From JBAXLO01 sp037134755 (lineage in GTDB: Bacteria > Bacteroidota > Bacteroidia > Bacteroidales > JACABE01): a DNA stretch of 13,433 nt. The DNA lies in the NCBI GenBank assembly GCA_037134755.1, contig JBAXLO010000122.1, positions 1 through 13,433 of the forward strand, in the 5' to 3' direction. Positions within the stretch are counted from its first letter, which is position 1. The number at the start of each line of letters is the position of its first letter. Below the pieces are notes generated by a model. That model saw only the letters and a list, made by a program, of their open reading frames with translations. It did not search any database and was not told the DNA's origin. Positions 6,553 to 13,433 of the stretch are shown here, piece by piece. The position numbers were made by a program, and so were the translations under genes.

Positions 6553-7431
6553 TTAGGGAACAATAACTTTTAGAGAAAGATGATTCACCTTAAAGTGCAA
6601 CTCCTTCTCCAACTTCTTCGACTCGCCATCAATATTAATAACTCGGTTCTTCTTGCGACTTACAAAGATCTCATCGGTCTTGATAAGCTCCACAAACTTT
6701 GTCTTATGTATCCTCTTTAAGAAAAGCATGTGTGCGAGGTAAGGAATCCTGTAAAGCGGAATCTTCTTTACAATGCAAACATCTATCAAACCATCATTAA
6801 TCTTAGCATCAGGTGCAATACTGGTATTATACCCAAACTGATCGGAGTTAGCAAAGCTAATAAACAAAGCACGCCTCTCAATAGTTTCGCCATTGTAAGT
6901 AAGCGTGTATTTCTTTGGCCTATAGCTTAGATATTCACCCGCAATAATACGTAGATACGTAAAGAACCCCCTTGTCTTTTGAGTAGAAAATTCTTTAGCT
7001 ACCAAAGCATCAAAACCAATACCGGCAATACTCACCGACAAATCATCGTTAATACTGATAGTATCAATAGCCATGCTGTTACCCTTGTTTAACAACTCAA
7101 TAGCCTTATGATTGTTCAAAGGGATGTTGAGATAGTTTGCCAGCCCATTCCCCGAACCATAAGGAATAACACCCATCGTAGCATTAGTATTTATAAGCTC
7201 CTTAGCCACCTCATTAACCGAACCATCTCCACCAACAGCCACAATTATATCAGCACCATCAGCAATAGCTTTCTGCGCCAAGCCTCGGGCATGCCCTGCA
7301 TACTCTGTATATAAAATCTGAGCGTCGTAAATATCTTTGTCAAGATAACGTTCGATAACATCAGGAACGCACTCTTTCTTTCTGATTCCCGAGATAGGAT
7401 TAACAATAAAAACAATCCGCTTCTTATTCAT
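6553..7431 (-). CDS. Diacylglycerol/lipid kinase, DagK/YegS family
   Basis: A soluble or peripheral lipid kinase of the DAGK catalytic family, which phosphorylates diacylglycerol or a related lipid using ATP. Its 292 aa are standard. Motifs in order are VNPISG (10-15), the nucleotide-binding GGDGSVNEV (67-75), PYGSGNGLA (90-98), IAGIGFDA (135-142), IAPDAKINDGLIDV (205-218) and IDGE (267-270). The gene starts 3 nt after the LtaS-like gene stops, so the two are almost certainly one transcript and possibly translationally coupled. LtaS-type enzymes release diacylglycerol from phosphatidylglycerol, so a DAG-recycling role fits well. Alternative substrates used by YegS-like kinases, such as phosphatidylglycerol or sphingoid lipids, cannot be excluded from sequence alone. 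Confidence 0.93.
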   Translation of the reverse strand: MNKKRIVFIVNPISGIRKKECVPDVIERYLDKDIYDAQILYTEYAGHARGLAQKAIADGADIIVAVGGDGSVNEVAKELINTNATMGVIPYGSGNGLANYLNIPLNNHKAIELLNKGNSMAIDTISINDDLSVSIAGIGFDALVAKEFSTQKTRGFFTYLRIIAGEYLSYRPKKYTLTYNGETIERRALFISFANSDQFGYNTSIAPDAKINDGLIDVCIVKKIPLYRIPYLAHMLFLKRIHKTKFVELIKTDEIFVSRKKNRVINIDGESKKLEKELHFKVNHLSLKVIVP

Positions 7432-7434
7432 ATA

Positions 7435-9357
7435 TTAATTGCTAATAGTTAGTTTGTTTTCGATTATCCTATTATTGTATTGCTGAATAACCGCCTTAAT
7501 AAATGCCTCCATCTTATCACGCTGTTTAGTTTCTTTATTAATAAGATTGTTAGTAAGCATAGGGTCGTTCTTAATATCAAATAGTGTGGTGCACTTAGTA
7601 CCATCGAATCGCAAAGCATAATTGTCTTTTATCAACTGATAATTACCATTGATATAACTTATGTTAAAGTGAGCAGCATTAGTATCAAACACAGATGTCC
7701 CAAAAGAAAAATAGTTGTTATCATAGTTAAGATAATCAAGTATCGAAGGCATAATATCTATTTGCTGAGCAATTACATTCTTCATCCCTTTTAAATTACT
7801 TCCATGCATGTAAAAGATAATAGGAACAGCATACATCCCAACACTATTCTGGTAGTATTCCAAAGCAGCTTCAGAAGTATGATCGGCGGTAATAACGAAA
7901 AGAGTACTATCAAACCACGACATTTTAGAGGCAGTCTCAAAGAAACGTTTCAACGAATAATCCGAATAGCCGATAGCTTCCTGTATCTCCATCTTACCTT
8001 TCTTAAACTTACCGGCATACTTAGCAGGAACCGTATAAGGATGATGCGATGACAAAGTAAAGATAGAAGATAAGAAAGGCTGAGGGAAACTATTAAGTTT
8101 ATTAGCATAATATTGAAGAAACTCTTCGTCTTTAATGCCCCACTTGCCATCATAGTCTTGCTCATTATTATATTCATGTCTTCCAAAATAATGATCGAAG
8201 CCTGCAATCTTAGTAAAAGCATCAAAACCCATAGTACCGTTAGTACCACCATGAAAGAATGAAGTATGATAACCTTTTTGTTTCAACAAATCAGCGATAC
8301 TACTTATTTTATCACCAACAAAAGAAGAACTGATATAAGCTTCGTTCATAAGTGTAGGCATACTCGACAATACAGCAGGAATCCCTTCAATAGATCGTTT
8401 ACCATTAGCAAAACCATTAAACACCAAACTCTGTCCAATTAATGAATCAATAAATGGAGTAAAGCCGCTATATCCTTTCATATTATTTAAAGCACCAATA
8501 TGTTCTTTCGAGAAACTCTCTAAAATAATAACTACAACATTAAGTTTCCTGAAAGTTTTATTAGTATCATTATAAGTATGGCAAGGATTATAAATACTTT
8601 CAATCTCAGTCTTATCTTTATAATATTGTTGTTTTTGAATAGCTGTATAATTAATAGTTTTAATAATAGTAAAAGGAGTATTCAATACAATAGGTATATT
8701 CTTTGAATCGGTATATGTACCTGCATTAATAATATCAATAGGCTTTAGTTGAAATCCTCCACGTATACCTATTATTATTATAGTGACACTAATTAAAAAA
8801 GCAATAGTATGATTTAGATAAAACCTATAGCCTTTATTAATACTTTCTTTAACTTTAAATATATTATAAGTTAAGATAAGAATAAAAACAAATACAATAT
8901 ATATAATAAGAATGTACCAAAAATCTTTTAAGAATTGAGGCAATAACTTATTAAAATCACCACCAACACCTAAGTAAGAAAAGATATCACCGGTTGTACG
9001 CTTAAATGTAAATCTATAATAAATGATATCGATAAAATTTGCCATTAAGGCTATACTATTTATTATATAGAACAAATAGTCGGTAACTTTAATATAAATA
9101 CGATTATATTTCATTTTAAGAGGGATAGTCCAAAGAACTATATACGCTGAATTAAGAATGAGTATAGCAGAAATATCAAAACGAAAGCCACTCAATACAA
9201 TCTTGACAAAATCACTAACACTAATACCTGAGAAATAGGTAAGATTAAAAAGATAAAAAAGGAATCTGGAGAATGTAAATAAAACTATAAGAAAAGTAAT
9301 TCTTAAAAAAAGAATTGTATGTAAATTTAGATTGAATTTCTTCTTAAATATTTTCAT
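7435..9357 (-). CDS. LtaS-like membrane phosphoglycerol transferase / sulfatase-fold enzyme
   Basis: An inner-membrane enzyme with five N-terminal transmembrane segments (roughly 15-38, 57-79, 92-112, 146-166 and 183-200) and a periplasmic alkaline-phosphatase-superfamily domain from about residue 270 to 600. The layout and 640-aa length match lipoteichoic acid synthase-type proteins. Likely metal and catalytic residues are E280 in VIILESFS, nucleophile S322 in NGKRSIEGIPAVLSSMP (Thr in Gram-positive LtaS), H438-H439 in SSHHPY and D492-H493 in TADHT. W406 lies in DGKWGIKDEEF. Gram-negatives lack lipoteichoic acid, so the acceptor is unknown; a periplasmic glycan or surface polymer is plausible. 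It is the first gene of the minus-strand operon. Confidence 0.92.
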   Translation of the reverse strand: MKIFKKKFNLNLHTILFLRITFLIVLFTFSRFLFYLFNLTYFSGISVSDFVKIVLSGFRFDISAILILNSAYIVLWTIPLKMKYNRIYIKVTDYLFYIINSIALMANFIDIIYYRFTFKRTTGDIFSYLGVGGDFNKLLPQFLKDFWYILIIYIVFVFILILTYNIFKVKESINKGYRFYLNHTIAFLISVTIIIIGIRGGFQLKPIDIINAGTYTDSKNIPIVLNTPFTIIKTINYTAIQKQQYYKDKTEIESIYNPCHTYNDTNKTFRKLNVVVIILESFSKEHIGALNNMKGYSGFTPFIDSLIGQSLVFNGFANGKRSIEGIPAVLSSMPTLMNEAYISSSFVGDKISSIADLLKQKGYHTSFFHGGTNGTMGFDAFTKIAGFDHYFGRHEYNNEQDYDGKWGIKDEEFLQYYANKLNSFPQPFLSSIFTLSSHHPYTVPAKYAGKFKKGKMEIQEAIGYSDYSLKRFFETASKMSWFDSTLFVITADHTSEAALEYYQNSVGMYAVPIIFYMHGSNLKGMKNVIAQQIDIMPSILDYLNYDNNYFSFGTSVFDTNAAHFNISYINGNYQLIKDNYALRFDGTKCTTLFDIKNDPMLTNNLINKETKQRDKMEAFIKAVIQQYNNRIIENKLTISN

Positions 9358-9398
9358 TAATTATGAATTTGTGTCTACTTTTTTGTAAAAATCAGGAG

Positions 9399-9406
9399 CA
9401 AAAGTA
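9399..9406 (-). promoter_or_regulatory. Candidate -7 promoter element for the LtaS-like operon
   Basis: On the minus strand TACTTTTG matches TAnnTTTG exactly and lies 41 nt before the ATG at 9357. No clear TTG appears at the expected -33 distance. This intergenic region is divergent, with the lipoprotein promoter at 9539 facing the other way. Confidence 0.55.
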
Positions 9407-9538
9407 CGAATAATGAACAAATAAATTAGCTAAATATATATAATAATGCTTAAATAGTGAAATATGTTATTAACTTTCACCTGTTTGTAAATAATAAAAA
9501 AAAATGCAAGAAATTGTTTTTTGTATTTAATTATTTTA

Positions 9539-9546
9539 TAACTTTG
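9539..9546 (+). promoter_or_regulatory. Candidate -7 promoter element for the first small lipoprotein
   Basis: TAACTTTG matches TAnnTTTG exactly, 28 nt before the ATG. A TTG in a T-rich stretch lies 22 nt upstream (9514-9516), a loose -33 match. Confidence 0.7.
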
Positions 9547-9574
9547 CAGAAATTTAAATAATAGTAAGAACACA

Positions 9575-9844
9575 ATGAAAAGATTATTATCATTAATCGT
9601 TATTGCAGGAATGTGTACATTCGTTGCATGCGGACCAAGTGCAGAAGAAAAAGCAAAAGCTGAAAAAGCTAAACAAGATTCTTTACAAGCAATTGAACAA
9701 ACTAGAATCGCAGATTCTACAGCTAAAGAAACAGCAAAAGCTGATTCAGTAAAGCAAATCGAACCTCAGAGAATAGCTGATTCTACAAAAGCTGCTGAAG
9801 AACAAGCTTCTAAAGCAAAACCAGCTAAAAAAGGTAAGAAATAG
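9575..9844 (+). CDS. Small repeat-rich lipoprotein 1, 89 aa
   Basis: A predicted lipoprotein. A basic start and hydrophobic h-region (residues 1-15) lead to lipobox TFVAC with C19 as the acylated cysteine. The mature 71 residues are Ala/Lys/Glu/Asp/Ser-rich with no globular motif. They contain a 22-residue duplication: KQDSLQAIEQTRIADST (33-49) against KADSVKQIEPQRIADST (55-71), identical at 11 of 17 positions. Asp-Ser pairs recur every 10-12 residues, suggesting a hendecad-like helix. The tail KAKPAKKGKK ends in lysines. It is the first of three related tandem genes, with its own TAnnTTTG promoter and a terminator after it. The function is unknown. A peptidoglycan- or surface-linking spacer is one possibility, based only on size, lipidation and C-terminal Lys. 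Confidence 0.9.
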   Translation: MKRLLSLIVIAGMCTFVACGPSAEEKAKAEKAKQDSLQAIEQTRIADSTAKETAKADSVKQIEPQRIADSTKAAEEQASKAKPAKKGKK

Positions 9845-9880
9845 TATTTCTTTAATTTAAGCAAGGTTATTTTGCACTAG

Positions 9881-9913
9881 AAAGGGAAAAATAAAAACTA
9901 TTTTTCCCTTTTT
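9881..9913 (+). terminator. Terminator between small lipoproteins 1 and 2
   Basis: A 13-bp stem pairs AAAGGGAAAAATA (9881-9893) with TATTTTTCCCTTT (9899-9911) around a 5-nt loop, and T residues follow. No TAnnTTTG element lies between it and the next ATG at 9970, so lipoprotein 2 may depend on readthrough. Confidence 0.85.
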
Positions 9914-9969
9914 TATTTCTTCTATTTCTTAATAAATTAAATTAACATATAAACTTAATATAATATACA

Positions 9970-10233
9970 ATGAAAAATTTATTCACTTTATTAGTAGTTT
10001 TATCAATAGCTGTCTTTTCCTCTTGTGGTGGTGGAAAAAAAGATGAAGTTAAAGCAGATCCTATAAAGGCTGTTGAAGCACCAGCAAAAGTTGATTCAGC
10101 AAAAACAGTTGAAGCACCAAAAAAAGCTGACTCAACAAAAACAAAAGAAACAAAGAAAAAAACTGTTGACACAAAGGCAACAGAAGCACAAGCTGTAAAA
10201 GCAGCAAAACCAACTAAAAAAGGTAAAAAATAA
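9970..10233 (+). CDS. Small repeat-rich lipoprotein 2, 87 aa
   Basis: A paralogue-like neighbour of the preceding lipoprotein. The signal peptide runs from residue 1 to 18, with lipobox FSSC and acyl-acceptor C19, followed by a glycine linker GGG. The mature part is Lys/Ala/Thr/Glu-rich and carries a 12-residue tandem duplication, VEAPAKVDSAKT (35-46) against VEAPKKADSTKT (47-58), identical at 9 positions. The C-terminal AAKPTKKGKK nearly matches the AKPAKKGKK end of lipoprotein 1. It lies 125 nt downstream behind a terminator, with no clear promoter of its own. There is no enzymatic motif and the function is unknown. The conserved lipobox, intact frame and shared tail support a real gene. 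Confidence 0.88.
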   Translation: MKNLFTLLVVLSIAVFSSCGGGKKDEVKADPIKAVEAPAKVDSAKTVEAPKKADSTKTKETKKKTVDTKATEAQAVKAAKPTKKGKK

Positions 10234-10250
10234 ATCCTTTTTCGTTCTTT

Positions 10251-10258
10251 TAACTTTG
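10251..10258 (+). promoter_or_regulatory. Candidate distal -7 promoter element for small lipoprotein 3
   Basis: TAACTTTG is identical to the element before lipoprotein 1. It lies 120 nt before the ATG at 10379. I see no matching TTG upstream, so this is weaker than the proximal candidate at 10330. Confidence 0.35.
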
Positions 10259-10329
10259 GGATTTTATCACTTTTAAAATAAAAACAAAAGATAATTAACT
10301 TTTTTTGGTTTTTATTGAATTATTATTAG

Positions 10330-10337
10330 TACATTTG
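10330..10337 (+). promoter_or_regulatory. Candidate proximal -7 promoter element for small lipoprotein 3
   Basis: TACATTTG matches TAnnTTTG exactly, 41 nt before the ATG. TTG at 10305-10307 lies 22 nt upstream, the same spacing as at the first lipoprotein gene. Confidence 0.7.
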
Positions 10338-10378
10338 CAAATTAATTTAGTAATCAAAAACTTAATATTAAACACAAA

Positions 10379-10558
10379 ATGAGAAAACTATTTGGTTTAT
10401 TAGTAATCGTAGCAATGGTAGCCTTTGCTGCATGTGGAAATGGTAAAAAAGCAGACGAAAACAAAGTAGATTCAACTGCAACTGTAGTTAAAGCTGACAC
10501 AACTGTTAAAGCTGACACAACTAAAAAAGTTGAAGCTGCTCCAGAAGCTAAGAAGTAA
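10379..10558 (+). CDS. Small repeat-rich lipoprotein 3, 59 aa
   Basis: A very short gene, easily missed by length cut-offs. ATG at 10379 and TAA at 10556-10558 enclose a signal peptide beginning MRKLFGLLVIVAMVAF, with lipobox FAAC and acyl-acceptor C19. The 41-residue mature chain, beginning CGNGKKADENK, is Lys/Ala/Asp/Thr-rich. VKADTT occurs twice in tandem and comes from a perfect 18-bp DNA duplication at 10487-10522. The protein ends VEAAPEAKK, again with terminal Lys-Lys. The signal peptide, composition and repeat style match the two upstream lipoproteins. It has a perfect TAnnTTTG element upstream and a terminator just after the stop, so it is likely expressed on its own. The function is unknown. 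Confidence 0.88.
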   Translation: MRKLFGLLVIVAMVAFAACGNGKKADENKVDSTATVVKADTTVKADTTKKVEAAPEAKK

Positions 10559-10576
10559 TTACTTCAATTCTAAAAG

Positions 10577-10611
10577 AAAAAGAGAGGTATTATATACTTC
10601 TCTTTTTTTTT
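10577..10611 (+). terminator. Terminator after small lipoprotein 3
   Basis: AAAAAGAGAGGTAT pairs with ATACTTCTCTTTTT around a TAT loop at 10591-10593, with one G-T wobble, and runs into a T tract. It separates the lipoprotein array from the citrate lyase genes. Confidence 0.88.
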
Positions 10612-10635
10612 ACCCAAGAATTCAAAAATTAACCT

Positions 10636-10643
10636 TAATTTTG
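10636..10643 (+). promoter_or_regulatory. Candidate -7 promoter element for the citrate lyase operon
   Basis: TAATTTTG matches TAnnTTTG exactly, 38 nt before the citDE ATG and just after a terminator. The -33 match is unclear. Confidence 0.55.
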
Positions 10644-10681
10644 AAGCTTCATAACCAATTAAATCATTAAATCATTTCAAT

Positions 10682-11905
10682 ATGGAATTTAAACTTGAAA
10701 AGTGCAAGAGTTCAGGTAATAAAGGCAAAGGAGTGAGATCCGATTGCTTTATTACAATGGAATTATCCGACGCAAATGGAATAGAAATTGAAATTAACAG
10801 TAAAGTTAATGCTCTTTATGGAGATAGTATTCGTGAATTAGCATTAAAGATTCTTAATCATTTTAGTGTTACTAATGCTAAAGTGTTGATAGAAGACTCC
10901 GGGGCGATTGACTGTGTAATAGCCTCCAGAATGGAAGCAGTGATTAAGCTGCTTATTGATACAGAGAAAACTTTCTTAACTGATTTTCTTAAAGAGAATC
11001 AGTATAAAACAGAAAGAGATAAAAACAGATTCTCTAGACTTTATTTACCGGGAAACTCTCCAAGTTTAATGCTAAATGCAGGTATTCATAAGCCTGATGG
11101 CATTATCTTAGATCTAGAGGATGCTGTGGCAGTTGACAAAAAGTACGAAGCTCGTTTCTTAGTTAGAAATGCATTGAGAAGCATTGACTTTTATGGTGCT
11201 GAGCGTATGGTTAGGATTAACCAGATACCTGCAGGACTTGATGACTTGGACTTCATCATACCTCATAATGTTAATCTTATTTTGGTTCCTAAGTGTGAGG
11301 AAGCAGATCAGATAATCTTACTTAATAGTAAGATTGAAGAGATTAAAAAGAAGCATTCTATAGAAAGCAATATTTGGTTGATGCCTATCATAGAAAGTGC
11401 TAAAGGTGTAATGAATGCCTACCAGATAGCCACCTCTGCCAACAATATTGTGGCTTTGGCTATTGGATTGGAGGATTATACTGCTGACTTAGGTACTAGA
11501 AGAACCAATGAAGCCACAGAATCATTCTTTGCTCGTTCGGTTGTTGTTAATGCTTGTAGAGCAGCCGGTATACAGCCTATAGATTCTGTATTCTCGGATG
11601 TTGGAGATATGGAAGGACTGAAAGAAAACGTAATTAAGTCAAAGGCATTGGGCTTTGATGGTATGGGTTGTATACATCCTCGACAGATTAGGGTTATACA
11701 TGAGTATTTTGCTCCAGATGTTAAGGAGATAGACAAAGCAAAGAAGATTGTTATAGCTTTTGAAGATGCTACTGCTAAAGGTTTAGGGGTAGTTTCGTTA
11801 GGAACTAAGATGATAGACCCACCTGTTGTAAAGAGAGCACAAAAGACAATTGATTTAGCTGTGAACATGGGTAAACTTTCTAAAGAATGGAGGAATGAAG
11901 AATGA
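10682..11905 (+). CDS. citDE: Citrate lyase gamma-beta fusion (CitD acyl carrier + CitE lyase subunit)
   Basis: Two citrate lyase subunits in one 407-aa chain. Residues 1-92 match CitD, the acyl carrier: GKGVRSDCFITMEL (15-28), GIEIEINSKVNALYGDSI (33-50) and VLIEDSGAIDCVIASRMEAV (68-87). S20 is the best candidate for attachment of the phosphoribosyl-dephospho-CoA arm. After a polar linker (about 93-115), residues 117-400 match CitE, which cleaves citryl-ACP to oxaloacetate and acetyl-ACP: RLYLPGNSPS, IILDLEDAV with D144 and E146, VRIN at R178, LVPKCE (201-206), LMPIIESAKG with E238, IGLEDYTADLGTRRT with D265, and FDGMGCIHPRQI. It overlaps the next gene, citF, at ATGA. Separate CitD (about 95 aa) and CitE (about 290 aa) are the textbook form, so the fusion is notable. 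Confidence 0.93.
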   Translation: MEFKLEKCKSSGNKGKGVRSDCFITMELSDANGIEIEINSKVNALYGDSIRELALKILNHFSVTNAKVLIEDSGAIDCVIASRMEAVIKLLIDTEKTFLTDFLKENQYKTERDKNRFSRLYLPGNSPSLMLNAGIHKPDGIILDLEDAVAVDKKYEARFLVRNALRSIDFYGAERMVRINQIPAGLDDLDFIIPHNVNLILVPKCEEADQIILLNSKIEEIKKKHSIESNIWLMPIIESAKGVMNAYQIATSANNIVALAIGLEDYTADLGTRRTNEATESFFARSVVVNACRAAGIQPIDSVFSDVGDMEGLKENVIKSKALGFDGMGCIHPRQIRVIHEYFAPDVKEIDKAKKIVIAFEDATAKGLGVVSLGTKMIDPPVVKRAQKTIDLAVNMGKLSKEWRNEE

Positions 11906-13433
11906 AAAAGTACGATAAACTTGTAAAGAACGCAGCAGGAAGGTTAGTTCCTGAAGAAATTAACGGACAAAAAGCCATCCCATACATGGGCATTGGAAAG
12001 TATCGTCCTACGGGGAGGAAGTATGCTCCACTAATTGCAACTTGTGCTGATTATCCTTTGGATGGCAACAAAATAATCCCTTCATTGAAGGAAGCTCTTA
12101 TTAAATCGGGGCTAAAAGATGGCATGACTATTTCTACGCATCATCATTTTAGGAATGGGGATTTGGTAGCTCAACAGGTGTTTGATATTGCTGCCGAAAT
12201 GGGTGTGAAGAACCTTGTTTGGTTTCCTTCTGCTTCATTTGAATGTCATTCTAACTTGATAAAGTATTTAGAAGATGGTACTATCCATCATATTGAGGGT
12301 AGTATGAATGGTGCTCTGGGCAGATTTACTACCGAAGGCAAGATGACGGGCATAGGTGTTCTTCGTTCGCATGGTGGCAGGTATCAGGCCATTCAGGATG
12401 GGGAAGTTCATATTGATATTGCTGTGATTGCGGCCCCTACTGCCGATCCTTTCGGCAATGCTACCGGCGACAGAGGTCCTGCGGCTTGTGGTTTGCTTGG
12501 CTTTGCTTTGGGCGACTCTGAGTACGCTGACAAAGTTGTTATAGTTACTGACAATTTAGTGCCATTCCCATGTATTCCATGGCAGATACAGGGCAACAAT
12601 GTTGATTATGTTGTGCAGTTAGAACAGATAGGCATCCCTGAGAAGATAGTCTCTGGAACTACAGAAATTACGAAGAGTCCCGACCGTTTGTTGTTGGCTG
12701 AGATGACTGCTCAGTTTTGTGATGAAGCAGGTATTATAAGAGATGGCTTCTCGTTTCAGGCTGGTGCAGGTGGCACTTCCCTTTCTATTGGGATTTACTT
12801 TGCCGAGATCCTTAAGAAACGTGGTTATAAAGCTAGGTTTGCAAGAGGTGGCAGTAATAAATATCTCGTAAAGATGTTGGAAGATGGCTTGGTTGAATAC
12901 ATCTTGGATGGTCAGACTTTTGATTTGGAAGGTGTGCGCTCCATGAGAGAGAATGCCAATCATCTTAATACAAGTCCTTTTACAAGCTATAATTATCACG
13001 GCAAGGGTTTCTTTGCTTCCTTATTGGATGTTGTTATTCTGGGTGCTACCGAGATTGATGTTAACTTTAATGGCAATGTAGTCAGTCATTCGGATGGTTA
13101 TTTGTTGCATGGTATTGGGGGCTGGCAGAATTGCCTGTTCTCTAAGTGCACTATCATCCCGATTCCATTGTTCCGCGACAGGATTCCGGTTATCATCGAC
13201 GAGGTTACTACTTTATGTGGTCCCGGGGAGTTGATTGATGTTATTGTTACCGAAAGGGGAATAGCTATCAATCCTTTGCGTACTGATCTTATCGAAAAGA
13301 TGAAAGGCTCCAGTCTTCCTATCAAAACTATTCAGGAACTTAAAGAAGAGGCTGAAAAGATTTGTGGTAAGCCATCAAGACCTAAGTTTGGCGAAGAAGT
13401 TGTAGCTGCTGTTAAGTGGGTTGATGGCACGGT
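11902..13433 (+). CDS. citF: Citrate lyase alpha subunit (citrate CoA-transferase), truncated by window end
   Basis: The alpha subunit swaps the acetyl group on the CitD carrier for citrate, forming citryl-ACP for the CitE domain. The ATG overlaps the citDE stop in ATGA, indicating one operon with likely translational coupling. I read 510 intact codons. Family landmarks include THHHFRNGD (79-87), RSHGGRYQAIQDGEVHID (155-172), APTADPFGNATGDRGPAACG (179-198), AGAGGTSLSIG, ARGGSNKYLVKML, and near the end VVAAVKWVDGT. CitF proteins are about 505-520 aa, so only a few C-terminal residues are missing and no frameshift is seen. Citrate lyase also needs CitC ligase and the CitX/CitG prosthetic-group enzymes. 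None is in this window. Confidence 0.95.
   Translation, partial: MKKYDKLVKNAAGRLVPEEINGQKAIPYMGIGKYRPTGRKYAPLIATCADYPLDGNKIIPSLKEALIKSGLKDGMTISTHHHFRNGDLVAQQVFDIAAEMGVKNLVWFPSASFECHSNLIKYLEDGTIHHIEGSMNGALGRFTTEGKMTGIGVLRSHGGRYQAIQDGEVHIDIAVIAAPTADPFGNATGDRGPAACGLLGFALGDSEYADKVVIVTDNLVPFPCIPWQIQGNNVDYVVQLEQIGIPEKIVSGTTEITKSPDRLLLAEMTAQFCDEAGIIRDGFSFQAGAGGTSLSIGIYFAEILKKRGYKARFARGGSNKYLVKMLEDGLVEYILDGQTFDLEGVRSMRENANHLNTSPFTSYNYHGKGFFASLLDVVILGATEIDVNFNGNVVSHSDGYLLHGIGGWQNCLFSKCTIIPIPLFRDRIPVIIDEVTTLCGPGELIDVIVTERGIAINPLRTDLIEKMKGSSLPIKTIQELKEEAEKICGKPSRPKFGEEVVAAVKWVDGT

Noticed and set aside
7950..8252. Minus-strand frame of 100 codons within the LtaS-like gene
   Set aside because: It is an alternative frame of the same strand inside a gene whose main frame carries intact catalytic motifs.
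9820..10233. Histone H1-like DNA-binding tails (PAKKGKK, PTKKGKK)
   Set aside because: Both proteins have a signal peptide and lipobox, so they should be exported and membrane-anchored rather than bound to DNA.
11476..12999. Minus-strand open frames of 63-130 codons opposite citDE and citF
   Set aside because: They are shadows of citrate lyase genes whose plus-strand frames are intact and full of family motifs.

Overview
The window looks like a piece of chromosome from a Bacteroidota bacterium, probably Bacteroidales-like. The DNA is AT-rich. Most genes lack a Shine-Dalgarno sequence. Perfect matches to the Bacteroidota -7 promoter element TAnnTTTG lie upstream of several genes. The protein set also fits an anaerobic or fermentative, peptide-using member of that phylum: an OPT transporter with PepT, an LtaS-like sulfatase-fold enzyme, tiny lysine-rich lipoproteins and citrate lyase. 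The phylum call rests on these signs; the order is a guess.

Layout. Positions 1-235 hold a non-coding tandem array of 41-bp palindromic units cut by the window start, followed by about 320 bp of AT-rich DNA with a 20-bp imperfect inverted repeat. Then come two plus-strand genes of unknown role (557-1522 and 1588-2322). The second resembles a PD-(D/E)XK-fold nuclease-like family but has a degenerate catalytic motif. They end at a strong terminator. Next is a peptide module: an OPT family transporter (2490-4538) and peptidase T (4649-5878). The spacers around pepT carry short dispersed and inverted repeats, and a bidirectional terminator closes the module.

On the minus strand, reading from 9357 down to 6059, are an LtaS-type phosphoglycerol transferase or sulfatase-fold membrane enzyme, a DagK/YegS-type lipid kinase starting 3 nt after it, and a YciH/SUI1 translation factor. 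The first two form a plausible pair in which the kinase recycles the diacylglycerol released by the transferase.

Back on the plus strand, 9575-10558 carries three tandem, related, very small lipoproteins. The third has only 59 codons. All have a lipobox, an Ala/Lys/Asp/Ser/Thr-rich repeat body and a C-terminal Lys-Lys. The window ends with citrate lyase: a CitD-CitE fusion (10682-11905) overlapping citF by 4 nt. citF runs off the right edge only a few residues before its expected end. The accessory genes citC, citX and citG are not visible and would be sought downstream.

No tRNA, rRNA, CRISPR array, transposase or integrase was seen. The least explained parts are the palindromic tandem array, the 557-2322 gene pair, the small lipoprotein array and the citDE fusion.
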